From: Branchiostoma floridae
Taxonomy: Eukaryota > Chordata > Leptocardii > Amphioxiformes > Branchiostomatidae
Length of the DNA: 64,000 nucleotides
Assembly: GCF_000003815.2 (NCBI RefSeq)
Contig: NC_049995.1
Location: forward strand, 14,617,564 to 14,681,563
Direction: 5' to 3'
Shown: piece after piece, positions 33,436-46,179 of the stretch
Layout: each line of letters starts with the position of its first letter
Position numbering within the stretch: position 1 is the stretch's first letter
Made by a program: the position numbers and the translations under genes
The notes under the pieces: model-generated
Seen by the model: only the letters and a program-made list of their open reading frames with translations
Databases searched by the model: none
What the model was told of the DNA's origin: nothing

Positions 33436-33614
33436 ATCCGATGTGAGAAAAGTCTGTTTATTTGAGACTATGTCACTACAGAAACCAGTCATTACAGATT
33501 GCAACGCAATGGTAACAGGCAGTTCTCAGTCTGCCAGTAATTTGTTAACACATATGTGTAAGTCCATATGATTAGGATTATTATTATTATTATTTTTCCA
33601 ATTCATCTGAACAT

Positions 33615-33960
33615 AGAGGTATGAAAGCTCATCTGTGTTGATAGAATACATATTGAAGTTTTTCAACTGTCATACAACACAAATTATTCTCACCTCGAAT
33701 TTTCAGTCGCACTTCCGTCGACCTTCTTCAGGAGTGACGATTCAGTTAACCGACACTCAACAGGGACGGGGGCCGATATCGTCTGCCAGGCATTTATGAT
33801 TCGTTACTCGAGTCACGTGTCTCTAAGTCACGTGATTCGAGTAACTAAATCGTCACTCCTGAAGAAGGTCGACGGAAGTGCGACTGAAAAATTCGAGGTG
33901 AGAATAATTTGTGTTGTGTGACAGTTGAAAAACTTTCAATATAAACATAGAGGTGTTGGT
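33615..33960. mobile_element. Foldback element with hammerhead-like cores in both arms
   Basis: Left arm 33640-33735 and right arm 33850-33945 are inverted copies (ACAACACAAATTATTCTCAC against GTGAGAATAATTTGTGTTGT). Each arm, read outward, has CTGAAGA, stem GGTCG/CGACT, then GAAAA (cores at 33697-33731 minus and 33859-33890 plus). The spacer is ~110 bp and contains CGAGTCACGTG and CACGTGATTCGAG. Confidence 0.7.
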
Positions 33961-34499
33961 CATCAAACCTCTAGGGGTCTTAGTAACCAGTAGGGTTATA
34001 CTTAAAGTGTGATTAGTCAGGATAGTACAACGGAAAAATTGATGTGGATAGTCAAGCAGTTTTGATGTTCTGGTGAAAAATACTTTTTGCTCTTTGTTAT
34101 GTTCAGTGGGTTTTGGCACCCGACATGTTTTGAAACAATTGAGTCATCCATGAAATGACTTAATAAAGGATGCAAAACTTATACATCATTATTAGGGATA
34201 TTTACTTGTTTAGGTGGTTAACTGGTTAACATGATATATTTGATTACTTACTATATTCTATATCAATTATCTAGTATCTAGTATCTAGTTGTTCTTTTGT
34301 GAACATACATAAAGTCAGACTAAAGCCACCCCACCTCATTTAGAAGTCCCCACGAAGTGTAAAGTTATGTAGAGCCAACTCATTTTCTTGGCAAGAAGAT
34401 AGCAATACGACTCAGAAAATTGGCTCCCATTACTGGTGATGCGAGAACTCCTCCCTTTTCTTGAAGCCATTTTGATTGCATTCAGCCGTAGCCTCCTTC
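33961..34499. other. Intergenic, nothing seen
   Basis: AT-rich. A TATCTAGTATCTAGT stutter lies at ~34270. Confidence 0.4.
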
Positions 34500-35500
34500 T
34501 GACAGCCAATCCAATAACAGCTAATATGAGCCCTCATTTTACGCAGACATGGTCAGGAAAGCTGCCAGAATACCTTATGTGATTCCTTGGAGATGTCTCT
34601 AAGTCTTGTCTAATAACAACTTGGTTCTTAGAACTGCAGACAAATAAATCAAGTCATTACGAAACAATGTCTGTTGGGCTATTGCAAACGGTTCATCCTC
34701 AGAGTAAACAAGGCATAAAACACTTAGGCATTTATTATAAAAAGTTTCACCAATTATTATGAATAACATGATCCCTCTGGGAAAATGTTATGCAAATTGT
34801 GGTATTTGTTATGTCCTATATGAAACATTGGAAGAACAACAATTCTTAATGTAAAATAATCGTGTTAATACTGCTAGTGTGTTTGGATTATGGAGAAATC
34901 CTCATGAGTTTAAAAAAATGCAGACATATCCAATAACAACTGATATGAGCCCTCATTTTACGGAGACATGGACAGGAAAGCTGCCAGAATACCTCATGTG
35001 ATTCCTTGGAGATGCCTCTAAAGTCTTGTCTAACAACTTGGTTCTTAGAACCGCAGACAAATAGATCAAGTCATTACGAAACAATGCCTGTTAGCCTATT
35101 GCAAACGGTTCGCCTTCAGAGTTGACAAGCCAACGGCACTTTGAAATTAATCAAACTCTATACAGTCACAAATTACGAATAACAAGTTCCTTCTGAAAAA
35201 GAAGTGTAGTATTCGTTACGTTTGTCTTGCATGAAACCTTGGAGAAACAATATTTGCTGAACGCAAAGACTAAGAGCCGATGCTGCTAGTGTGTTATAAT
35301 GACTTATGTAGAAATCCTCATGAGTCAAAGAAATAACTCCAAAAATAAAACTAAAATTCGAGATTATTTTGTTATGTCCTGTATGAAACCTTCAAGTTGA
35401 TGGAACAACTTTTTTATGTAAAAACGCCTCTGTCTGTGTTGCTAATGTTTTCTTACTTATGGAGAAAAACCCATGATTCTAAGAAAATATTGCAGATATA
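34500..35500. repeat. ~421-bp tandem duplication, two full copies and a partial third
   Basis: GATATGAGCCCTCATTTTAC (one change in the first copy) occurs at ~34522 and ~34943. GGAAAGCTGCCAGAATACC and CAAGTCATTACGAAACAATG follow in both. GTTATGTCCTGTATGAAACC near 35372 marks a third piece. Confidence 0.75.
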
Positions 35501-37199
35501 AAACTAATATACCAAACTGATTTATTACACGCACCATCATATTGCTATGAATAAGTCCCGGTACAAATTGAAGACGTTTCTCACCACAGACGAGTCGAGT
35601 AATTGGCAGTGCTTTAATCCAGCAGATTACTTCAACAATCGCAGTCATGCATCACTACGGCTAATCAACGACGTTTTTGCACAGAGGCGGAGCCGTTGAA
35701 AAATCTGAGCGTGCTTCCGCAAAATAAAAAATCAACGTCAATTTTAGGCCCAAAGCAATTTAACGTGGCTATAAGTTAAGAGACAAGTTTCCAAAAAACA
35801 GAATTGATATAATTCAAAATCAACCTAACATTTCTCAACATCACCCCAGTTGAACTTGTCCAATGGTTGTTCACGATGAAATGTCTTACAAATCGCTGTA
35901 ATATATCTTAGAGGGACGAAAATGGGGTGCCAGAATAATGCTTAAGTATGATGCAGTTTCTGTCGAGTCAATCGACAATGTCAACTTGAGAATATACCTT
36001 TTTTTTCTATGCAGGAAAATATTGTCATTTGAACTTGATCCAACGAGATCCTCTAGAGTCACTAACATATGGTAGTGAATTCTAGCCGAACCGTCTGGCT
36101 GTTTCAAAAATTATATCCAGTTCCTTGAAAAATTGCTATTTGGCGTATTGTTTTCTGAACCAGAACACATTGAAAACAAAAAAACACTGTGAGGATTCTT
36201 TCGCAAATTGGAAAACATTTCTACCCAATCTGGAGGTTGTCGACCGCAGCAATCATTGCGGATTTCATTAACGACTTTGTGTCGTTGCATATCTTGAGCG
36301 GGATCAGAGATACTGCAGAATTGATGGTCGGTGTCTGCTGCATCGCCATAACGTATTTGCTATCACGAACCTATTTAAAAGATGCTTATCTTCTCTTAGA
36401 TGTATTTCGTCTATTATCCATTTTAAAATTAGCTCACGTTGTGAGCAGTCAGCAGCTTGTACTTGATGCTAAGGCCACAGCAAGTGAATTTTATGGATGG
36501 CATTATATCTGCATACTGCAAAATTAATGGGATTAATGAAAAATACAATATGGGAAAGGAAAAATAAGATGGCTAAATTTTCAAACGAGACACCATGGAC
36601 CTTGTAACAATAATAACAGCGACAAAAGATGATATCACAAGTCATTCATTCCTGTATTTAGTAATTCAAGAAGTGCACTAGTTAAAGTGACACTTGTGCG
36701 GTAGATTGGCACCACTTACAAAGTTGGCAACTACACTCATATTGGTGGCACGTTTACAACTATCTGACAAGTTTCACTTTTATAACGACTGTCACGGCTA
36801 CTTACATAGTGTTATTCTTACAAATACTAGTACAATTATAAGGCTACAACTCAACCTATTTGCCCAATTTGGTCTATCTGGCCATTCCCGAAGAAGAATT
36901 TTTTTTTTTAATTCTGGCGAAAATTAATGAGCATGCCGATGTCACCCATAAAATATACTTGCTGTGGCCTAAGAACAGCAGAATGCAAGCGTGGTTATTA
37001 AGAATATCACCTTCCCCTTTATACAATCTGGTGCACGGTAGTGCGTGAAAAGTATCATGTATCTTTCGTCGAACCAGAAATCGAAGAGACAAACTGCATG
37101 AGCTGCCTAGGAGGCGGAACGTTCGCTGAAGTTGAACCATGTTCAACGTTGTAGCAAATTAACAAAGATGACTGATTCTCGCCTGCTCGTGAGCAAGCG
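35501..37199. other. Intergenic, no gene seen
   Basis: Several short open frames (for example 36189-36527, 36874-37146) have no motifs and poor start context. Confidence 0.4.
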
Positions 37200-37560
37200 G
37201 ATCCAATGTTTCATTTTACCGATACTGGGGTCAGCCAGAGGTCTTTACATGATTTCTATGTTACTTTATCATTTAGAGATATCTTCTTATTGTTTGGATA
37301 TTTTCATCTTTATTGCTAACAGCAATGCATTGTCTCAGATTGTATTGGTAATTAACATAACAAAAGACCCAATGATCTAATGTTTCATCTTATCGATACT
37401 GGGGTCAGCCAGAGGTCTTTACATAATTTTCTATATCTCTTTATCACATATAGAACAAAATGTGCCTTATTATCATATACGATCTGTATTGCTAACTGTG
37501 ATGTATTGTCTCAGGTTGTAACAATAATTAACATAATGATTTACATAACAAAAGACCCTA
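37200..37560. repeat. ~174-bp direct duplication
   Basis: GATACTGGGGTCAGCCAGAG followed by GTCTTTACAT occurs at 37221 and 37395, with ATGTATTGTCTCAG/ATGCATTGTCTCAG and AACATAACAAAAGACCC also duplicated. Confidence 0.75.
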
Positions 37561-38896
37561 TAATTTCAAATATACAAAAGGTAATAGTAATAAAAAAAGA
37601 CAATGGCTTCTGTCTCACCAGGGACGAAGAGGTTAAGCAAGTAAATAAGTAAGTAATAATGATAGATAGATTGGGTAGACGCATATATATCTAAAGCTTC
37701 AAAACCGTGCAAAGACAAATTGTCCTGGCCCTTTTTCATTGAAAGATATTTTTCGACAGTAACAATTTATTTATTTGTTAGTATGCATATATTTCTTTAA
37801 ACATGCAGACGTCTATGCACGTGATAGTTTTGATATGTAGCCTAGACTTGACGGGCTCCCGAGGCTGATCTCTTCTGTGACTGTCGTAGCAAATGAAAAC
37901 AGTGTTCAGTATGTGGTAGGAATGCGCTGATTTAACATCAGTTTATAAATTGATATGCATCTAATGCTTTAAACATGCAGACGTCTATACAAGTGATAAT
38001 TTTGAGATACAGGTGAGAATTGAAAGGCCCCAATAGTCTCTTGTTGTGACAAATAAAAACAGACTGCAGTAACAGTGTTCGGTGTGTGGTAGGAATGTGC
38101 TGATTTAACAGTTTGTAGGTTGGTGTGCATCTAATAAATTAAACATGCAGATATCTCTGCACGTGATTGTTTTGAGATGTAACTTAGAGTTAACAGACTC
38201 CACAAGCTGATCTGTCGTGTGCCTGTTTGACAAATGACAACAGACTGCAGTAACAGTGCTCGGTGTGTGGTAGGAAAATGGTGATTTAACATCACTTTAT
38301 AAGTTGGTATGCATCTAATACATTAAACATGCAGATATCTCTGCACGTGATTGTTTTGAGATGTAACTTAGAGTTAACAGACTCCACAAGCTGATCTGTC
38401 GTGTGCCTGTTGTGACAAATGAAAACAGACTGCAGTAACAGTGCTCGGTGTGTGGTAGGAATCTGGTGATTTAACATCAGTTTATAAGTTAGTATGCATC
38501 TAATAAATTAAACATGCAGATATCTCTCCACGTGAATGTTTTGAGATGTAACTTAGAGTTAACAGACTCCACAAGCTGATCTGTCGTGTGCCTGTTTGAC
38601 AAATGACAACAGACAGCAGTAACAGTGCTCGGTGTGTGATAGGAACGTGCTGATTTACATCAGTTTATAAGTTGGTATGCATCTAATACTTTAAACATGC
38701 AAACGTCTATGCACGTGATTGTTTTGAGATGTAGGTTAAGATTTACAGACTCCAAAAGCTGATCTGTCGTGTGACTGTTGTCGCAAATGAAAACAGACAA
38801 CAATTTTTCGACAGTAACAGTTTCTCTGTTTGTTGGTATTTATCTAATACTTAAATCATACAGATGTCTCTGCACATGATTTTTGATGTAGGTTAA

Positions 38897-40051
38897 GATT
38901 TCCAACGCAGCAAGTAGGCTGAGGCACAAAGATATCGTCGGAATCATAGCCCAGGGAAGGAGAGGGCTTGGAGCAGAGAGAGAAGGTAGTCAGACCTGGG
39001 GCAAAGCAGGCCCAAAGGAAAGGAGAGAGATGATCCAGAAAGAAGTTAGACAGCGGGAGGAAGAACTTCGGAGAGCTCGAGCCGTAGGACAGGGTGTCCA
39101 AGGGGCATGGACAAAGTGGGAAGGAGTACGAGAACGAAGGATAGCATGGAAGGAATTGTTCAGAGAGCCCCTAAAGACCACATTTTTGTTAAAATCTGTT
39201 TATGACCTCCTACCAACAGCTGTCAACTTGAAGAGATGGGGGAAGACAGACGAAGACAGATGTGTGCTCTGCGGAAAGAAAGGAAATTTAAGTCACATCT
39301 TGTCAAGCTGCCAGGTGGCGTTGAGCAGAGGGAGATACACATGGCGCCACAACCAAGTGTTAAAAGTCATTGTCAACGCGTTGGAAGAAGTGAGAGCAGA
39401 GAACAAGGGTAGACCAGGGAAAAGATTCCAGCCCATCAGCTTTGTAAAAGAGGGGGAGAAAGTGAAGAACATAGAGAAGAGGCATAGAGACCAACCAGGC
39501 ATAATGTCAACAGCACATGATTGGGTCATACAAGCAGATATCGGGAAACAGCTTGAATTCCCAAAAGACATCATTACAACAAACCTGAGACCCGATATAA
39601 TTATGTATTCCAGGAGGACTAAACAACTGGTGTTGATAGAACTCACCGTACCCTGGGAAGATAGGGTAGAAGAAGCCCAAGAGAGGAAACTTCAAAAGTA
39701 CCAGGAGTTAGTAACCAGCTGCAGGGAAAGGGGGTGGAAAACAAGGAACTGCCCAGTGGAAGTCGGCTGCAGGGGGTTCATAGCTGAGTCTATGTGGAGA
39801 ACCCTCGGGTTCCTCGGAGTGGTGGGAAAGAAGAGAAGGGACTTAACGCGGAAAATAACGGAGACAACACAAGAGGCGTCCTACTGGGTGTGGAAGCAGA
39901 GAGAAAGCAACTAGCTCCTCGCCAGGCAGTGATTGGCCACCACTGCCGCCCCGCCGGCAAAGAGGTGTTCTGCGATAGAAAGGGGCGAAACACTGAAGAC
40001 AGCCGGTTCGTAGCTGACGATGGCGAGGAGAGCAGGGACAACCCTCTGTAT
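38897..40051 (+). mobile_element. 5'-truncated RLE-type non-LTR retrotransposon (R2/NeSL/Hero-like)
   Basis: The insertion in the satellite is flanked by GATGTAGGTTAA (38885-38896) and GATGTAAGTTAA (40052-40063), a ~12-bp target duplication. The reading frame is open from the very left junction to the stop ending at 39914, so truncation fell inside the ORF. Counting from Met 39030, a CCHC zinc knuckle lies at C78, C81, H89 and C94, and a restriction-like endonuclease at P188-D189 followed by E204, E210 and a K/Y-rich block (KLQKYQEL). Order and spacing fit R2-type C-termini. The RT domain is missing. A ~137-bp 3' UTR has no poly(A). Confidence 0.85.
39030..39914 (+). CDS. C-terminal region of an R2/Hero-like pol (zinc knuckle plus restriction-like endonuclease)
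   Basis: 294 codons visible from the first Met; the same frame extends upstream to 38898 without a stop. LLPTAVNLKRWGKTDEDRCV leads into the CCHC knuckle. RPDIIMYSRRTKQLVLIELT is the nuclease core (PD then E). No internal stops or frameshifts, so the copy is fairly young. It cannot retrotranspose alone because the RT is absent. Confidence 0.8.
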   Translation: MIQKEVRQREEELRRARAVGQGVQGAWTKWEGVRERRIAWKELFREPLKTTFLLKSVYDLLPTAVNLKRWGKTDEDRCVLCGKKGNLSHILSSCQVALSRGRYTWRHNQVLKVIVNALEEVRAENKGRPGKRFQPISFVKEGEKVKNIEKRHRDQPGIMSTAHDWVIQADIGKQLEFPKDIITTNLRPDIIMYSRRTKQLVLIELTVPWEDRVEEAQERKLQKYQELVTSCRERGWKTRNCPVEVGCRGFIAESMWRTLGFLGVVGKKRRDLTRKITETTQEASYWVWKQRESN

Positions 40052-42115
40052 GATGTAAGTTAACAGACTGGAAAAGCTGATCTCTCGTTTGACTGTTGTG
40101 GCAAATGACAACAGACTGCAGTAACAGTGTTCGGTGTGTGGTAAAAATATGGTGATTTAACATCAGTTTATTAGTTGGTATGCATCTAATACTTTAAACA
40201 TGCAGACGTCTATGCACGTCATTCGAGATGTAGATTAAAATTAACAGACTTCACTTGCTGTTCTCTCGCTTGACTGTTGTGGCAGATAAAAGCACACTGC
40301 AGTAACAGTGCTCGGTGTGTGGTAGGAATGTGCTGATTTAACATCATTCTTGAAGTTGGTAAGCATTTAATACATTAAACATGCAGATATCCCTCCACGT
40401 GAATGTTTTGAGATGTAACTTAGAGTTAACAGACTCCACAAGCTGATCTGTCGTGTGCCTGTTTGACAAATGAAAACAGACAGCAGTAACAGTGCTCGGT
40501 GTGTGGTAGGAAAATGGTGATTTAACATCACTTTATAAGTTGGTATGCATCTAATAAATTAAACATGCAGATATCTCTGCACGTGATTGTTTTGAGATGT
40601 AACTTAGAGTTAACAGACTCCACAAGCTGATCTGTCGTGTGCCTGTTTGACAAATGACAACAGACTGCAGTAACAGTGCTCGGTGTGTGGTAGGAAAATG
40701 GTGATTTAACATCACTTTATAAGTTGGTATGCATCTAATAAATTAAACATGCAGATATCTCTGCACGTGAATGTTTTGAGATGTAACTTAGAGTTAACAG
40801 ACCCCACAAGCTGATCTATCGCTTGCCTGTTGTGGCAAATGAAAACAGATGCAGTAACAGTGCTCGGTGTGAGGTAGGAATGTGCTGATTTAACATTAGT
40901 TTGTAAGTTGGTATGTATTTAATGCTTTCCACATGCAGACGTGTATGCAAGTGATTGTTTTGAGATGTAGGTTAAGATTTACAGACTCCAATAGTTGCTA
41001 TCTCGTGTGACTGTTGTGACAAATGAAAACAGACAACATTTTTTTCAACGGTAACAGTTTATTTATTTGTTAGTATGCATCTAATGCTTTAAACATGCAG
41101 ACGTCTATGCAGGTGATTATTTTGACATGTACGTGAAGATCTAGACTCCAAAAGCTGATCTCTCATTTGACTGTTGTGACAAATGAAAGCAGATTGCAGT
41201 AACAGTGCTCGGTGTGTGGTAGGAATGTGCTGATTGAACATCAGTTTATAAGTTGTTATGCATCTAATACTTTAAACATGCAGACGTCTATGCAAGTGAT
41301 TGTTTTGAGATGTGGGTTAGAATTGACAGACCCCAATAGTCTCTTGTTGTGACAAATGAAAACAGACAGTAGTAACAGTGTTCGGCGTGTGGTAGGAATC
41401 TGGTGATTTGACATCAGTTTATAAGTTGGTATGCATCTAATGCTTTAAACATGCAGACGTCTATGCACGTGATTGTTTTGAGATATAGGTTAGAATTGAC
41501 AGACTCCAATAGTCTATCGTTGTGACAAATGAAAACAGACTGCAGTAACAGTGCTCGGTGTGTGTTAGGAATCTGGTGATTTGACATCAGTTTATAAGTT
41601 GGTATGCATCTAATACATTAAACATGCAGACGTCTATGCAAGTGATTGTTTTGAGATATAGGTTAGAATTGACAGACTCCAATAGTCTATCGTTGTGACA
41701 AATGAAAACAGACTGCAGTAACAGTGCTCGGTGTGTGGTAGGAATATGGTGATTTAACATCAGTTTATAAGTTGGTATGCATCTAATACTTAAAACATGC
41801 AGACGTCTATGCTAGTGATTGTTTTAAGATTTAGGTTAGAGTTGACAGACTCCAATAGTCTCTCGTTGTGACAAATGACAACAGACTGCAGTAACAGTGC
41901 TCGGTGTGTGGTAGGAATGTGCTGATGTAACATCAGTTTATAAGTTTGTATGCATCTAATACTTTAAACATGTAGACGTCTATACAAGTGATAATTTGGA
42001 TATGTAGCGTAGAATTGACGGGATCCAAAGGCTGCTCTCTTCTGTGACTGTTGTGACAAATGGAAACAGACTGCAGTAACAGTGCTCGGTGTGTGGCAGG
42101 AATATGGTGATTTAA

Positions 42116-43336
42116 CGCTTCGCTAACCCGCCTGATTAAAAGTCACTCTTCATCATTGTGCACGCCCGCTAATCATTAAACTTTGTCGGGAATATTCCCA
42201 CGCGTGCTTTCTGTCGCATGAAGACGAAGCTACTTTTCTATCAAAGCTGAAGGAATACACGAGGTTAAGCACGGTTAATGGTTTGTCGACAAGACTAAGG
42301 CAATGAGCAATGTTGTTGGCTGGAAAACCTGGCATATTTTAGGGGATCCATGTACTTAATACTAATCAAACGGGAGATGTACTAAGAAGATTTCTCCCAT
42401 CTTTTATGTAACAGATAAGAATAAAAAGGTTCATCCGTGTAGGAGGATGTAACTAGTGCATTCTTTATAAGGTTCAAACATTTTTGCATCACTACCTCCG
42501 CTAAGAAGGTAATGCTTTCGGATCAGTGTCTGTGTTCGTTTCTTTGTTTGCATGAAGTTGTGGATGCCTCTTACTGATATTATGTTTTGGCAAAAATGAT
42601 TAGCTCATTGGCCAACTAGTACCTTTCTAAGGTATTGCAACAGGACTTTCGGTTTTGATGTCTAGTATTATGAACACGCTCAATCATAATTTGTCATGCG
42701 CATAGAGTGGTGTGGCTTGGGGCAACTAGTTTGAATTAGAACTTCGCACGTGCACTTTTATATGATAGGAGACATTGTTCCGTCAACTTTCATTACCGTT
42801 ATACTCTTATACAATATACATGGTAGTTATAACTAAATATATGCACATCTATTTTTCTATCAACATACCGTTGCTAATGATTCAGAGGTGTTTGACAAAT
42901 AAATTGCTACCAACCCATGACAAACAGATATCCTTATTTCAAACTCATGTCTTGTCCAGAGACTAATTAATGGAAATATACTCAGACACTGTTGCACCAA
43001 AACGTCAAGGATTCACCCCAATGCGGCCTCACTGCTGTCTGCTCATCAGACTGTTGTTAAACACACTAATCCGACAACACCCGATGGCGCTCCGAGTTCC
43101 GTTTGAACAACCGCTTTATTGCATCTCAGTTGACTGGTTACATAACACAGTTAATTCCTCCAAATGCACCGGCAAACTGCATGGACGCATCAGGTTCAAG
43201 ATTAGGTGCTGTGCTGTATGCTGTGCACGGAATGGGCTGTAACAGTGATCACGGGGACTTAGGGGAAGATGTGCAAGGAATTGTCAAACCTCACATATAT
43301 TGCAGAATGAAATGAGAATGTACAAAGACCTGTTGG
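42116..43336. other. Intergenic, no gene seen
   Basis: Overlapping frames at 42970-43315 have no domain. Confidence 0.4.
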
Positions 43337-43565
43337 TGGCACCGTGTGGGCAATAGGTAAGTAAACATGGGTTCAAAACCGCTGATTTGCCTCGATGTTG
43401 TGCCCTTGGGAAAAACATTATACACGGCTTTGCTCATTTTACTCAGGTGTGGTTAGCTCCGGTTAGGGACATCCCTCGGATAAGATGTTACATGGAGATC
43501 CCGTATTTGAGAGAGCAATACCTCAAGTACATTAAGAACCCGCCACACTTAAAGAAAAGAGGAGG
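43337..43565 (+). mobile_element. SINE relic with shared tail
   Basis: A degraded head has a B-box-like GGGTTCAAAACC, then the GTTGTGCCCTTGGGAAAAAC and CTCATTTTACTCAGGTGT body seen in the 28-kb SINE, and a further tail with ATCCCTCGGATAAGATGTTA and AACCCGCCACACTT. The frame 43387-43668 is an artefact of this. Confidence 0.6.
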
Positions 43566-43689
43566 ATTCCTTCCTGATCTCTTGGTTGACATCATCATTG
43601 TCATCAAAAAGGAGATAGTCATCTGTTATGTTTATCCTTCCACACATATGATAAAACTAGTTAGATAAAATAAATAAGTAGGCGTTGCA

Positions 43690-44560
43690 GATCGTATATG
43701 TACAAGCGCGGGCGTTGTCCTCAGCTCAAGGTGACATTATCCGCCAACAGCTGAAGGATGGCGAAGTCTTCGACCTTTTCCTGTGACAATCTTTTTGAAG
43801 ATGATTACGAAGGTTCTTGGGGGTATTCTTCTTCGCCACACCAAGAAACTCCAGAGGTCCTGTACTGTGTTCAATACCGCCATGTCTATAGATAAGAGTA
43901 GATGTCCTTCCCGGTGTGAGAGGATCAAACCTCATAGTCTGGTCTCCAAGTTGACATCTTAGAAAGGTGATAGCTATTTCTTATGTTAATCCTTTAACAC
44001 ATCTGATAAAACTAGATAAATGAAATTAAGAAGAAGGCTCTGCAGATCGTGTGTGCACGCGCGGACGCTGTCCTCGGCTCAAGGTGACATTATCTACCAA
44101 CTAAACTCTGAAGCATGGCGATGTCTTCGACCTGGTCCCCAGACAACGGTTTTGAAGATGATTACGCGGGTTCTTGGGTTATTATTCTTCGCGACACTTA
44201 GAAACTCCAGAGATCCTGTGTTCAATACTGCCATGTCTTTAGATAAGAGTAGAATCTGATGTCCTTCCCGGCGTGAGTGGATCAGATCGTACAGTCTGGT
44301 CTCCGGGTTGACATCTTGAAAAGATGATAGTTATTTCTTATGTTAATCCTTTCACACATCTGATAAAACTGAATAAATGAAATAAAGAAGAAAGCTCAAT
44401 AGATCGTGTGTGAACGCGCGGACGCTGTCCTCGGCTCAAGGTGACATTATCTGCCAACTACACTCTGAAGAATGGCGATGTCTTCGACCTGCTACCCTGA
44501 CAATGGTTTTGAGGATGATTACGCGGGTTCTTGGGGCATTCTTCTTCGCGACACCGACTA
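43690..44560. repeat. ~355-bp tandem array, three copies, carrying a conserved short frame
   Basis: AAGGTGACATTATC occurs at ~43729, 44081 and 44439. Each copy has an ATG (43758, 44115, 44472) opening a frame with DN-x-FEDDY-x-GSW. In copy 1 the frame runs 45 codons to TAA at 43893-43895; copies 2 and 3 frameshift just after GSW. It may be the tail of a decayed gene. No family recognised. Confidence 0.55.
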
Positions 44561-44569
44561 CCATTTCGG

Positions 44570-45710
44570 GAAGCGTGCCAATATTGGCATTGGTGCGAAA
44601 TGGGTGATTGAGCAGTGGACCATAGATATAGCCTCTCTACACATAATAGATGTTACCCTTCTGATAGGTTTGTGAATATGGCCCGATATGTAATGTGTGT
44701 GTGGCAAAAGTGTAATGCAAAAATGAAGGAGGGCGTTATGTAAGTAATGACAGGGCTTCAATATTACCTTCGTTTTCAAAAGATGCGCGTATTCACAACA
44801 ATTGCAAGGACCCGAAATAAGCTAGTTAATATTGGTTTCGGAATGAACGGGTTGAGAATACAGTGGACCTCAGATAGCCTCTATACACATTATAGATGTT
44901 ACCCTTCTGATAGGTTTGTGGTTATGGCTCGATATGGAATCTGTGTGTGGCAGAAGTGTGATGCCCAAATGAACGAGGGCGTTATGTGAGTAAATACGGC
45001 GCTTCAATCACCTTCGTTTTCTGAATCTGAAGATGCGCGTATTCACGACAATTAACCACCCTCGAAGCAGCGAGGCAATATTGGTCTCGGAATGAGATGG
45101 TCGACAATACAGTCTACCATAGATAGCCTCTATACACATTATAGATGTTACCCTTCTGATAGGTTTGTGAATATGAATATGAAACCTGTGTGTGGCAAAG
45201 TGTAACGCCCAAATGAACGAGGGCCTTATGTAAGTAAGTAGGGGGCTTCAATCACCTTCGTTATCTGAAGATTTCATGACAATTGTAAGGACCTCGAAGC
45301 AGCGAGCCAATATTGGTGTTGGAATAAATGGGTGGACCATACAGTGGAGCTAAGATAGCCTCCCTACACATTATACGACAATTGTGACCACCCTCGAAGC
45401 ATCGAGGCAATATTGGTCTCGGAATAAACGGCTCGACAATACAGTGGACCTCAGATAGCCTCTATACACATTATAGATGTTGTTCCACTGGTAGGTTTGT
45501 GAATATGGCCCGATATGGAATCTGTGTGTGGCAGAAGTGTAATGCCCAAATGAATGAGGGCTTTATGTAAGTAAGTATGGGTCTTCAGTCACATCCTTCC
45601 TCACAAGATGCATTAATTCACAACAATTGCGAGCACCTGGCGCCAGCGAGCCAAATTTGGTCTCGACACAAATTGGCAGACAATACAGTGGATCGTTGAT
45701 GAATGCTCAA
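44570..45710. repeat. ~245-bp tandem array, about five units
   Basis: CATTATAGATGTTACCCTTC then TGATAGGTTTGTG, and GTGTGTGGCA-AAGTGTAA-GC-AAATGAA-GAGGGC, recur near 44645, 44890, 45140 and 45475 with a partial unit at 45370. Frames such as 44747-44989 exist only in single units. Confidence 0.7.
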
Positions 45711-46179
45711 TGTCTGATAGATATACTGGGACGTTATTATATAAATAACTTTGAAATTCGTAAAACTTAGCGAAGAAGAAATAGATTGAATAACAAAACA
45801 AGCAAAGACTTCAATGTAGCCCCTTATTAAAGGTTTTGACTATTCTGTCCAAAGCATATTGAAGCTAAAGTTCACTTTATAATGATATAAGATTTCTCGA
45901 ATCAAGTACAACAGATTTAAAGGGACTCAATGCTATAGATAGAGTATTCGCCCTTTTTTCATACTAATTAGGATGCTAATGGTCTCTACATGTACTATAA
46001 TGTGACTACAGCTTAGTATGTGTGTAATTCCGGAAAGAGCGATCACCCAGTGATTCTCATTACTCGAAGTACTGGTTACAGCCATTAACGCTGACGTCAT
46101 GCACTATGACCAGAATATGTGAAGCAAGTACCCGTGAAACCTCGTCTTAGGAATATTAAGTCCTCGGTGGGTGATGGTG
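45711..46179. other. Intergenic, nothing seen
   Basis: AT-rich, no repeats noticed. Confidence 0.4.

Larger units (their letters stand above)
37740..42115. repeat. 173/184-bp satellite array, ~18 units, interrupted once
   Basis: The AAACATGCAG landmark recurs at 37971, 38141, 38325, 38510 and 38693, then after the insertion at 40196, 40377, 40561, 40745, 40929, 41091, 41274, 41447, 41620, 41793 and 41966 (some with small changes). Spacing falls into two classes: ~181-185 bp early and 173 bp late, differing by about 11 bp near AGCTGATCTGTCGTGTG. Conserved blocks include GTAACAGTGCTCGGTGTGTG. No coding. Confidence 0.9.

Noticed and set aside
36189-36527. 112-codon ORF
   Set aside because: Non-ATG start, no domain, AT-rich background.
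29455-42115. CRISPR-like arrays
   Set aside because: The repeats are long contiguous satellites without unique spacers, and the genome is animal.
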